Shown piece after piece: positions 41,061-51,944 of a stretch of 64,000 nucleotides of DNA. How positions within the stretch are numbered: the stretch's first letter is position 1; every line of letters starts with the position of its first letter. The notes below the pieces were generated by a model. The model was not told the origin of the DNA. It did no database searches and saw only the letters and a list, made by a program, of their open reading frames with translations. Made by a program: the position numbers and the translations under genes. Location of the stretch: NCBI GenBank assembly GCA_022578965.1, contig MU400595.1, forward strand, positions 62,001-126,000. Direction: 5' to 3'. The stretch comes from Xylaria sp. FL1777. Its lineage: Eukaryota; Ascomycota; Sordariomycetes; Xylariales; Xylariaceae.

Positions 41061-41076
41061 TACTGCGTACGCAGTA
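41061..41076. repeat. Perfect 16-bp palindrome TACTGCGTACGCAGTA
   Basis: Two copies of the dispersed 9-mer TACTGCGTA meet head to head with a two-base overlap, giving a perfect palindrome. It could be a paired binding site or the collapsed end of an inverted-repeat element. Confidence 0.7.
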
Positions 41077-44000
41077 AGTTATTGTAGATCAGAGGGAGAG
41101 TTCAGAAATGGGCTAAATACCGTAAGAAGATAGATGAATTAAAGTATCAAACAGACTGAACACCGTAGATAGGCCTATTTATAGCATGAACCACATACCG
41201 TCATACTTACGCGAGAAGTCCAAGCTCTCAGACCCAGCTATTTAGCCCTCGCTTAAGTAGAACAAGACATGCAAAGGGAAAACGAATAGCCGCCTTAGGC
41301 TTAGGCTAGGTTAGGTGATTTGGGGTATACTTATAGCCCTAGTATTCCCGCCTTGTTCCCATCGATCTTGAAAGGGTAACGAGCCTTTGGCATTTGGGAA
41401 GAGTCCATATTGCTAAACCAGGAATATTCTCCAAACCCTTTTAAGAACTAGTATTTCCATAGAAAACACGGAAGTTAGTAGTGGCCATGCTGAGGTGTCG
41501 GCAGAGCGCTGTGTACTGCCTAACACTGCGTATAATTAAGAGGCATATGTTTACGATAAATCTCATATATATGTGGAGAATGAGGTCTATATCTGAACAA
41601 AACTATATGCTCGTCATCCAAATGCTCTTCGCCATGCAGATATCCGGTCCATCCGGTCCACCGGCCGAGCGAAGCATCAGAGCCGCATTTTCAGACCTCA
41701 CACAGGCGGCCCGGGTCACGGATTAGCTATCCAGCGTGATACCATGGCATTTATTCATTCTACTATACGTACTCCGTGAGTGCTTATTGAACCTTGCTCT
41801 CAGTAGAAAAGCGGACCAGCCCACCGCATCTTGACATCTCATATATTAGTTCAGTCCGAGTTGAACCGCCCAGGTTCTCTACCCTGGCGGGCCAAGATTG
41901 TTAAAACTACTTAGTAGGTAGGAGTTGCTACAGGGGGTCTGGGCCAACCCTGTTCATGCACTAAGAACCTTATTGTTATTGGTGAATGAACGGGTAGGAG
42001 CGCGAAACCCATATCGCACAGTTGCAGATGCATGGCTCCTAGCTTAGTATTTCGTCTGTGCTGTCAGGTATGAATAAGCGAGAATTCCATTGGAAGCCTA
42101 TGTGTTGCTTTGTTTATTATTGCTAGAGAGTTTCTGCATTACGCCCCCAGTAATGAAACCGGAAACCTAATGTTAACTTCCATATAATCCTGAGATACGA
42201 GGTCAGAGAATGAACAGGATAACCAACTAGCAACATAGTTCACCGGAATTCTCTGACTGGAGTTCTAAAAGGCTGAAAACCTCCGGCCGTCCTCGCCTGC
42301 CCCGCCCCGGAGCTTGTTTAGGTCGTGGCATAGGCTTAATTAGGTCCCCCGACTAGTTAGAAGTTCCTCCTCGCACCACGCTGTTTCATGATGAATCCTT
42401 CAATAGTGGCATTTTGAGCTGCAGCAAGCCACAATAGCCAGGTAAGGACCTTCTCAAACCGCTGTTTCTCATCTATTACCTTAATTAGATGTTTCAATCT
42501 ACCGTCCTTGATCACCTTTAGCCTCGTGCCTCTCTCTCTACTGGGTTTGCGTAACCCGACCACCTTTTCCGTCTAGTACAGGGGTTTAGCCCCTAAGTTC
42601 TAGGGTGTCGCGTTCAATGTTGGCACCTAAGCGGCCGACCTGGACACGGCAATCTCCTTTGACAAGTGATATGTGCTAGAGATGGCATAGTATGTTTGGA
42701 ATAGCGGGATGTCTGTTGGGACCATGGCCGGTGCGAAGTGGAGTGCCGTCCTCTTACTCATAGCTGACTGTTATGTCAGAAGTCTGCTTGAAATCTATGC
42801 GGAATGAGGTCGGTTTGCAAACCCACAGAGCCAAATGCTGCTGTGCTAGGACCTGCCGTGGGACGGGTGGCCGAAGGGACAGGAGTTGCGGGGGCCGTTT
42901 CCGGTGTGCGGCCCTCTGGCTTGATGTGGGTTCCTTGAACTCGCATGGAATCTGGTCGTCAAAATCAGCAAGGGAGGAGAGGGGGCAGGTATAATGATTT
43001 CAGCAGCTTCCGCGTGGAGTCATGTATGCCGATTATTTTGAGACTATCATTGGATGTTTCATCTAAAACTTGGGCAACCTCGGGCTTTAAATAAAGAGAG
43101 AGGTGCCTTTGGGGGGGGAGAATGAAGGAGCACGTCGAGAGGATATGACGGCCGTATTTCTGTCTTTGATTTTCGTGTGAATTTTCTTACAATGCGACTA
43201 CATCGACTATGCCGGATCGCTAGTTTACGTTAGGAGCTAACTTCGCTTCTCGTTCATCAAGAGACAAGTGTGTTGGAATTGTGGCCAGAGTCGAGTTCCT
43301 AGTCTAGGGAGAGGGGAAATCACGGCTGTTTGTCACGCCATCCATCACGCCATGGCGCATTGTCCTCTCTAGGTGAAGTCTAGTCATGGTCGTGATAAAA
43401 TGGGAATACCTTTTGGAGGTGGTAATGTGTTAGATAAAAGTGCGACGAACTCCTTCACAAGAGCATTTGTTGTGCCTCGAATGTCGCTGGGTATGCCGGG
43501 TAAGGCTTCCGTAGCAAAGGCGTTCTAGCTTTAGAGGGTCATGGATCCATGAAAATGTGACTATCTGAAGTTATAGGTGAATGGCCCGAATTAAGGCAGC
43601 CATATGTCTAGCTAGACTAATGCCACCCATGACTAGATGCGGATGGCTGATGGGTTGTCTGCTTGAAGTCTTATTTGGAACCGACGTATTTACATTCCAC
43701 TGTTGATCCAAAGTCAAATTCTCTCAGACTTTAACCAGTTTTAGTATCAAATCCATTCACTAGAATATAGAACATTATTGTACTTATCATCGTTGACGAC
43801 TTTCTACCGCACCGAGGCTATCTTTCAATGCGTTTTCTGTAAATCCCGTCGAGTTATACCTACCACACACTAGGAGGCGTTGAGCTGTTGTGGAGTCTGT
43901 AGCTACTGTTAGTTCTTCTACCGTCTTTAACATGTTCTCTTGCTGAGATTCGTACTTACTACTTACGTCCAGCTGCGAATAGCTCCCGTTCGTAGAATTG

Positions 44001-45271
44001 GTCATCCGCCTCAAGTTGTAAGTCAACACGGTCGTTGTCGGCGTGGGGTAATGTCGCCATACGAAACATACACCTTCAAGGTCACGAATCAAATCATCTA
44101 CCCAGTCGTCATCATGTGGTCTCTTGCGGTGACATGCTGATACCCATGACAGAAGCGCATCTATAGGTTTTACCCCGACAGCAACGGGCATAGGATTCAT
44201 TAATGACTACGACACACCGTCGGCCGGCACTTAAGCCGGCTCCTTTATCGGCCTGCAATGCAATGCACCGCGGCAGATAGAGGTTGTAGAGACAGTGGAT
44301 TCAAGCCACCCATCTTTTCCGTTGGAGTCCATTAACGGCACATGAGTTATTTGAGTCGTTCATTATGATTCTAGATCACATGTATCTAATTGGCCTCTCT
44401 GCATCTGTTCTCATCCTAGATCCTGTGGATTTGCCACAAGAGAGTCTGCATTTGTTTCACATATATGTCAGCTGGGTTGAAGTCCTCATCGACAGGGTCT
44501 TGAGCGTAGCCGATAACACCGAGAGTGATATTGCATATGCTAGAATCTAAGTGGAAATCTCGAATTACCTAGAATCCAGTCGCCAGTACTCGGGTTACCT
44601 ATGATAGTCCTTGTTTAGCTTTCTGCTCTGGGGAACGTTTGTGAAGTTATTTTTGGACCTTAAAGCTAAGGCGGACTGACTGGAGGATGACCTACGCGCT
44701 TCGATCCTACGACCTGGGAAATTCTCCGAGGCAATCACGCTATACGCTACGTGATCATTGATGGAGGATATTAGAACATGGGACCTGCGAGGTATTAGAA
44801 TATTCTGCGTTAGATTACCACATGTATCATTACGCCCTGAAAATAAGGCGACTATAAGATACGAACACAACACAAACTCGGTATTTTGTTCATTTAATAA
44901 ACGATAAAATTTAATATTTGATACGAAAAGTATATAGGTTTCATATTAATTTCATAACGTTGTCAATTGTGTAGATTTTGCAAGTTCTTTCACCTTTTTC
45001 GTTAGCGTCAATCGAGTCTGCAGTGTTTGTATGCCATAAACCTTTACCTGTGAACGAGAATAGAAAAAGCAATAATTCGTGCGAGGATATTCTATCTCCT
45101 CATTAGAATGCTCACTCAGTATGGGATTATTTGAAAAAAATTGACAAGGTAATTGACAGGACTTGTGTTGGTTTTTGCTGATGTCTCAAGGACTCAGATG
45201 GGTGGTCGGAATCCGTCTTTCTCATCATGCAACTCACCAGCTGCAATCCAGCTCTTACAACAACACTAGTC

Positions 45272-46887
45272 ATGTCTTCTTCCAAAACACAAGAGCTTTT
45301 CAAATCATTGCATATCCGTCATAATAAGGCGATAAAAAGCAAGATGTGCGATGCTAAGAAACACGAACGTAGAAAGTCCACAGAAGACGTGTTGAAGAAC
45401 CCGTTCACGAAGTGAGCTAGGAGATTGACACAACGACCAACCCCTATCAAGAGCCCATCGGGCGACTCGAAAACCGTCTTCATGATCGAAAGTTAAACCG
45501 CGCAACGTTCTGCACTGGTTCCACTCCAAGGATCTGCGGGCACAGGATAACCGTGCACTGTACGCGTCGTCGCAGCAAGCACAAGGATGTGGGAGCGTTC
45601 TGATCTCGTGCTTCCTGTACTCGCCCAAGGACCTCCAACAGCACGGAACGCCGCCCGCCCTCTAGGTTCGAGAGTCTGAACACCCCGCTAGTGATCCTGA
45701 CGGCCGAGGAGCGGAACCAAAAAGGCGACAAGATCATTGAGTTTGTCAAAGAACACGACATCAGCCATATGTACGCGAATCTCAAATACGAAGTCGACGA
45801 GCTCCGGCGGGATCTGGGTCTCTTTGACCGTGTTGAAGCCGGCGGAGATGTGCGTCTTGACTTGTTCTATGACCAGACTATCGTTGTCCCGGGGATTAAG
45901 AGGCCCGTATAAGGTTTTTACGCCGTATTATAGAGCGTGACTGAGCGAGGTGTCGGATGGCCCAAGTCATGTCGACACGGTCGACCTACCGGCCACCAAC
46001 GATAAGGCTGCACGACAGAAAATCCCGGTCCGAGGAAGAGCGTGACCGCATCCGTGACTTTTGGCCCGCTGGACACGAGGCGGGCATGAAACCTATGCGC
46101 GAATTCCCGACGAGAAATTCGGGATATACGTGCGCGAAGACCCGATCCGCGCTTGCAGAAGACAACTCGTCACACCTGTCACCGCATTTCGCCGCAGGCG
46201 TGACATTCGTGCGTGAGGGCCTCTCGACGGCACGGAAGCATAGCAACGACAGTAGCGCTGAATTCTCCTCCTCGGGAGCAGATATGGGTCTCGCGTCGTG
46301 GGTGCGTGAGATTATGCTCCGCGAGTTCTACCGGCACACGATGATTGTGATGCTGCGCGAAAGCATGAACCTACCGCAGAACCTCAAGTTCGACTTCGCG
46401 GAGTGAGAGAACGACGAGGACGGGTGGAGGACGTGGACCGAGAGCACCACGGGCGTTCCGTTTATCGACGCTGACATGCGCCAGTTGCGTAAGGAGGCGT
46501 ACCTACACAACCGCCTGCGCATGAACGTCAGCTCGTATCTTCACACCAACCTCCTGCTCATCTAACTACCGTCGCGACGAGCGCTGGTTCGCGGAGAATC
46601 TGCTTGATTGAGACCTGTGCAATAATATACAAGGTTCGGAGCCTAACTAGACGGTTTTCAACTCGGCCCTGCAGGCGGGGGAGGGCGGTTCTTATAGAGA
46701 CTATATTCGAAAGTATGTTTCGGAACTTAAGGAGGTGATGGAGAAGGCTATCTTTTATCCCTTTAATCGTTTGGCTAGGGACAAGTTTAAGAAGCTGGAC
46801 TATCCGGAGCCCAATGTAGATTCAAAAGAGAGTAAAGAGAGGTGTCTGTAGCGATACAAGTGTGACATGGCGAATGCTGGTCCATGA
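45272..46887 (+). pseudogene. CPD photolyase (class I, PHR1-like) pseudogene
   Basis: A full-length photolyase can be followed, but only by switching frames and passing stops. The N-terminal leader (ELFKSLHIRHNKAIKSK, HERRKSTEDVLKNPFT) starts at ATG 45272 and stops at about 45414. NVLHWFHSKDLRAQDNRAL and LISCFLYSPKDLQQHGTPPA lie in another frame from 45492. LTAEERNQKGDKIIEF...DLFYDQTIVV is in a third frame. YKVFTPYYRA then ends at TGA 45938. Next come SSHLSPHFAAGV, GLASWVREIMLREFYRHT, TGA 46404, then GVPFIDADMRQLRKEAYLHNR. Remnants continue past TGA 46609 to RYKCDMANAGP and the stop at 46885-46887. Functional relatives split UV-induced cyclobutane dimers using FAD and light. At least three stops fall where the family has Trp. 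The gene is dead in this assembly; whether another intact photolyase exists elsewhere cannot be told. Confidence 0.9.
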
Positions 46888-47046
46888 GATATTTTGCTTT
46901 GAGATATAGTCTAGACATGTACTGTTAGGCGCTGGAGTCCAGTAGGGTAGCCGTGCAAGTCTAGGCTGGAGTTAGTTTCTGTTTAGTTCCGTTCAACGAC
47001 CTGTTGTCTATGGGCGGTTATTTGACATGATGAGGCCTTCCGCCTC

Positions 47047-48866
47047 TTATATTATGAGAGACTCAGTATGTATTCCGTCCCTCGTGCAGAACGTATACTT
47101 AATATCCAGCCTGGCCGCAAACTGTTCACTGACGACACGTACCCAAGACAAAGCCTCGATCCTCTGCCACACAGAGATTTGCTCCATGCTCTGTATCATT
47201 CCCCCCTCCCCAGATGCACCCTCTTCAATCTCGATTATCCGTTCCACCACCTTGGCAGCAGAGATGCTATCCCAAACCGCCTCTCGTATCGGTTGCCGTC
47301 GCAAGATGCTCAAAACCTCGCGTCGTACCACGGGATGCCGGCATTTGGCCCCGATTATGTAAAGCACGGGGACAATTCCAATCTCCGGCGTAAAAGTCCT
47401 CTTCAACGACCCCGAATACCGCTCGTGCGCCGCAGCCACGTCGCCCGCCAAGGCCACGCATTGCTGGAACTGGGGCAGGAAGTTGTCATATTCCATTTCC
47501 CTGCCAGGTCCGTAACTACTGAGGAAAGTCCATGCGATAGTATGCTGTAGGCGTAGCAGTAATATGAGCGGGTAATTTTCAGGATCGGTCTCGTAGCAGC
47601 CGCCTCGTTGCAGCAAGTTTTCGAAGAGACTTGACCACGTTTCTAACTCCTCGAGAACGATATCTTTAAGTGACGAAGTTGACGGTGGCATCTCACCTGT
47701 CAGGGACACTTGCTGCTTCGTGTACCGTAGTCTCATTACCCGAGCGACGAGGATCTGGAGGTGGTCAGCAGCTTGGTGGAGGGAGCGAAAGGCACTGTCG
47801 GAGGGTGGAATCTGAGACATAACTGTCTCTTGGATATCAGCGGGGGTCCAGTCGATCAGAAACGTCACGGCTTGTATGTCGAGACGGCGGATCTGTCTTG
47901 TGACCTGGCGGATAAGTGTGTGAACCTCGGAGGGTTTGGCATTGTCACAGGTATTGTAGTTGTTCAGTGTAGCCTTGTCGATGTTGCGTGATAGTTCCAC
48001 GCCTCCGCGTAGGTGTTTAATTGCTTGTACGTAGTTACCTGCCAGATGATCAAAGCAGGTGAAGAGATAGCAGACCAAAAGGGTGATGGCTGTTGCTTCG
48101 GTGCTGTCACGGATTTCCTGGTTCAGAAGAAGTTGGATGGCCCGAGTATAGTAAAATAAGGGAGCCTTATCCGATGCCCAGTCTTTCAAGGACTGCCGTT
48201 CGTGCACACGGTCGCTAGAGTCACGGTCCAGGTAGTTTCGGTGGATCAAGGCCAGAGCAATGGCGGCATACCGCACTGATGGTACTGTTTGGGAGAAGAA
48301 CATAAGAGTCTTCCGCCACGATTCGCAGGGGTGGTATTCATTCAGATGTTTGATCGAAATATACTCGAAAAAACACATTGCCTCTGTCTGGGCTGATCCA
48401 ATCACCGGTAAGACCATGAAGGGACCGGGATTCTGCAAAATGCGGCCCTGGTATTTCGCATGCCATTGTTTTGGCCGACACGCACTGCTCCTGGTGCAAG
48501 GGTGGTGACTGTCGCGGCTCTCTGCTCTATTGGCCTTCTCGTTGTGACAATGACTTGATTTAATCTCGGTCTTCAAGGTGAGGGGCAATTCCCCATAGCC
48601 GTCACATGTGCGACCCGTGGACTGGCATTTCATGCATGAAGGCTGAGATAGATCGCATTTTATCCGTCTTATCCTGAGAGGTGCCACCGAGGTTGAGTGT
48701 TAGTCTTGAGGTCCTTGAACACTATTGATCGCAATGTAACAATACACGGAGCCAAGACTCACTTGCAAGTTTTGCAGCCTAGTCTTGACTTTGGAGCGAA
48801 CTTGCGAGGCTTCTTTCTCCAAGCGTGATTGGCCTTCTTGGTGTTCTCGTTCTTAGTCTCGTCCAT
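47047..48866 (-). CDS. Zn2Cys6 fungal transcription factor
   Basis: Two exons, 48866-48763 and 48673-47047, join across an 89-bp intron (GTGAGT...CTCTCAG) to 576 residues. The intron splits the zinc cluster, as is frequent in this family. The cluster is canonical: Cys31, 34, 41, 48, 51 and 58 with spacing 2-6-6-2-6, preceded by a basic region rich in Lys/Arg. The rest is a helical fungal regulator region (for example TEAMCFFEYISIKHLNEY, SVRYAAIALALIHRNYLD, FTPEIGIVPVLYIIGAKC). It probably binds CGG-type half sites in the nucleus; target genes are unknown. It is tail to tail with the photolyase pseudogene, with 159 bp between them. No cluster of metabolic genes adjoins it. Confidence 0.93.
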
Positions 48867-49130
48867 CGCGTTGATGTTAGCTAGCTAGCCAGGGTTTGCT
48901 TGCTGTAGGCGCCGTGTGAAGCAGAAGATAATCCCGGGGCCACTACAACCTATAGGTGGTTAGTTGCATGCGGCAATGGGTTCAAAAAAGCAAATGATAG
49001 CAGATACTGATTGAATTTCAAGAGGATCGTCTACCGGTATTTGTCTGTTCGTATGCCAGCCTACCTATACTTCCCTACCTTCAAGGATAGACCAATCGGG
49101 ATGAATCCTGATAGAAACTAATGTATCATG

Positions 49131-49450
49131 ATAGATGTTGATTGGCCGGTTCGTACAAGCAGGGTGCCAAGAAAGGAGAGTACTCTTTAGTTATAGCAAG
49201 GGGTTTAATAGTGAAATTTTATCGGAGTTAGCTGTTAGACCCTTTGCAAATTGCAACAAATACTTACTGAGTAAATAAAAACAAGCAAGACAGAAAAAGA
49301 ATAACACGGTAGTGAAAAGGAGGCTTATAAATATACTGAATACTCTTAAGCTAAGCTAATGAGGGTAAACCCCGATAGATCCAAACTACCGGTACGTGTC
49401 AAAATAGATGCTGATTGGCTGGTTCGTACAAGCGGAGCTCCAAGAGAGCG
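49131..49450. repeat. Pair of imperfect direct repeats (about 48 bp, 273 bp apart)
   Basis: ATAGATGTTGATTGGCCGG at 49131 corresponds to ATAGATGCTGATTGGCTGG at 49404, and similarity continues through TTCGTACAAGC and a CCAAGA segment. Several differences are C/T transitions. Weaker similarity extends upstream of each copy. Probably an old local duplication. Confidence 0.55.
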
Positions 49451-50344
49451 TGTGCAATAGGTATTGTAAGTTGAGGTGCAAGAATGCAGCGCCTTGAGGA
49501 GCTGAGCAGCTGAAACCGGCGAACTTGATTGGCAAGTCTCTTGGGAAGTTTACCTGGTATAGATAGCTCCCTAATATCGCAATTGTGCTAGGTAGTTGCA
49601 ATGATGGACGTCGCATCCTTGCAAGTGACATACTAGAAAGCTCAATGAGAAACCTTCTGGGAATAATAATGAAACGACGTTAGGGAATATAGTCATATAT
49701 GGACCCCTGGGGCCTATATGGTGGACTTGGTGTATATATGCCGGGATGTTACCATGGACATATTCAGGCATACTTCCAAGGCATAATTCCACCGTCCAAC
49801 ATTTCACGCCTGTAGCAGTACATACCTTCAATCAACAGCTCTGTTTATATTCTGTCGAACCCGCAGAAGAGGGGTTTGGTAAGTTCCAGGAAGGAGTTCG
49901 CTCGCTAGGATAACTATTCATCACCGGGTTGGTTGAAACGAGAGGGTGAAACGCTGGTACGGTAGAATATAAGCTGTGGGTTAAGGCTGTAGATAATCAT
50001 GATAAAACTCTGACATTCTAAAACAGATTGGTTTAACCTCAAAATATAAACGCCCTGCCGTTAAAGTTGTTAATCTGATTTACTGGAAGTGTCGAGTTGC
50101 ATGCGATATGAAAGACACCCAATAGAATAATCTTATTATTGTCAACGTTCAAATAGATACCGATGGCTACTATATAGCTCCGATCACCAATATCATAAAT
50201 GAGGATCGCACCGCATAAACATGCATCTAGGTGGCGGTGGCGGTGTGCCGGTGTGACATCTCATCACAGCACAACACTCAGTGTGGGCTAAAAGACCATG
50301 TAGGATTTATGTACTGCATCGGGAAGGAAACATATGAACACATA

Positions 50345-50654
50345 CGAAGGTTGGGGCCAGAAGTCTGAAATAGCCTAGACAATTGAATACAGTGCATTTT
50401 ACTTCCTGCTTACAGTAGAGATTTCCTAATTAGGAAAGACCTTTAATTTTGTGCCAGACCGTTAGAGGCCCGATTCTAGTATATTTTCTACTTGACGGAC
50501 TGTTCTTAAGCTAAAATAGAACCTGCCAAGCTGCTAGCAGTCTGTCACAAAATTAAAGGTTTTTCTTAATTAGGAAACCTTTACTGTAAGCAGTAAATAA
50601 AATGCACTGTATTCAATTGTCCAGGCTATTTCAGACTTCTGGCCCCAACCTTCG
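50345..50654. mobile_element. MITE-like element with ~115-bp terminal inverted repeats and TA flanks
   Basis: The left arm, 50345-50459, starts CGAAGGTTGGGGCCAGAAGT. The right arm, 50540-50654, is its reverse complement over about 115 bp with roughly a dozen mismatches, mostly transitions. The centre is about 80 bp. Both ends are flanked by TA (50343-50344 and 50655-50656), which fits a TA target-site duplication as made by Tc1/mariner/pogo-type transposases. There is no coding capacity, so it is non-autonomous. The two arms could form a long stem. Confidence 0.8.
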
Positions 50655-51944
50655 TATTGATCTGGCAATGTGCTGTATGCCAATCGTTCCTAGTTAGATA
50701 AACCGAACCTAGAATTTAAGGAGAAGTGTGGTATGTTTTTATTACGTTTATGAAAACGTAAATAAAGATTAAACTAACTAGAGTTATATTGACTACATCC
50801 TAAAGTATTACGTCATAAAACTTTTGATTTTTATACCGCAATAATTTAAATAACGCCGTTAAAAGTACTGGATAGGCAAACAGGCATATTCTAGCGAGAA
50901 AAAGAAGCGCGTTAAGGAAGTTAGCCTTCCGTGTTATACTTTCTCCCAACAGGGTCAAAACAAACTCGGATTACTTCATTCCTATGCAGACCAGCATACA
51001 AAGGAAGTAACCTTAGCTATAGATAACCCGAGAACGGGCCCAGCTATGGGTAGCCTTCTCAAGAAGCGTATAATCGTCACAACGTTTCACTGCTGTGTCA
51101 TGTAGCATTTACTTGGCAATATACTTCAGTTATACTGCGTAAGCTGAAGGTAACACAACAACACTAGGATTACAACGAAGACCTTTATGTAGTGGGTTGT
51201 GGCGTCATCTGGGGCTGGCCGGGTAGCTGGTGAGCTGGATCACCCACATCCACCACCAATTACTATACAACTAATAATATACAATATGTACAGCCCCTAA
51301 GCCAGCCAAGCTTATGGCAGGCGGCAGGCAGCAGGCGGCAGGCTCCAGTCTCTAGTTAAAACAACAGTGTTCCGCTTGCATCATGCACGAATATTTATGT
51401 ACTAATCTTCCAGGTCGCGTATTTGGGAGTGCCGCAAAATCACTATCCCCATTGGGGGCGACCATTCAATGTCTCTCCTCATTATCGTGTGGCGATGGCA
51501 CTGTAAGTTTAAAGTACGCCTTGCCTGCTAAAAATAACTAAAAATAAATCGTGAAATATTCAGCGGATTTCGTTGAGCGTTACCATACAGGTATAGGGAT
51601 GCTGAGTGACCTCTATATATAGAGATATGTTGTACGGGATAAGTGGTGAGACATTCATGTAAAGTCATACCTGGATGCTGCTCTATAAATAGTTAACTGA
51701 CTTTGTCATGGAAACACAAAGCTGTTAACTTTTGTAAGGGTATGAATGATATATAAGTCAATCCGTGATAGTCTTTATGATATTGCGGGAATAGAAGCAG
51801 GCCACTGAACTTTCCTCTGTATCATGAATTCTTGGAATTGAGACTTTACTCGAAAGATATTGAGGTTCTTCCAGTTGTTAGTATCTTAGAACGTTCTATT
51901 CAACATATCAATCTACTAACTGCCTGTACATAGGCACTCACAAT

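Larger units (their letters stand above)
27718..45271. other. Gene-poor stretch of about 17.5 kb
   Basis: No gene is supported on either strand. Open frames up to 189 codons exist but lack domains, coding composition and consistent splicing. The first 1 kb (27720-28720) is purine-rich on the plus strand and is the likely promoter/5' leader of the C2H2 gene. Other visible structure: a GCA run near 33101, a CTGTC/CTTGT tract at 33569-33620, several TACTGCGTA-type sites (29429, 30133, 32791, 39714, 41061) and palindromic TACCTAGGTA-type sites (about 29207, 31905, 32755, 34039). No transposase or reverse-transcriptase relic was recognised. Confidence 0.5.
48867..51944. other. Intergenic with repeat relics
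   Basis: No supported gene. The stretch contains the Zn2Cys6 gene's upstream region, an imperfect direct repeat at 49131/49404, the 310-bp MITE-like element at 50345-50654, an AT-rich patch at about 50690-50880 and a GGCAGGC-type tandem at about 51313-51346. Confidence 0.55.

Noticed and set aside
43787..44200. 137-codon open frame on the minus strand with ATG
   Set aside because: No domain recognised, no signal peptide and no linked exons.
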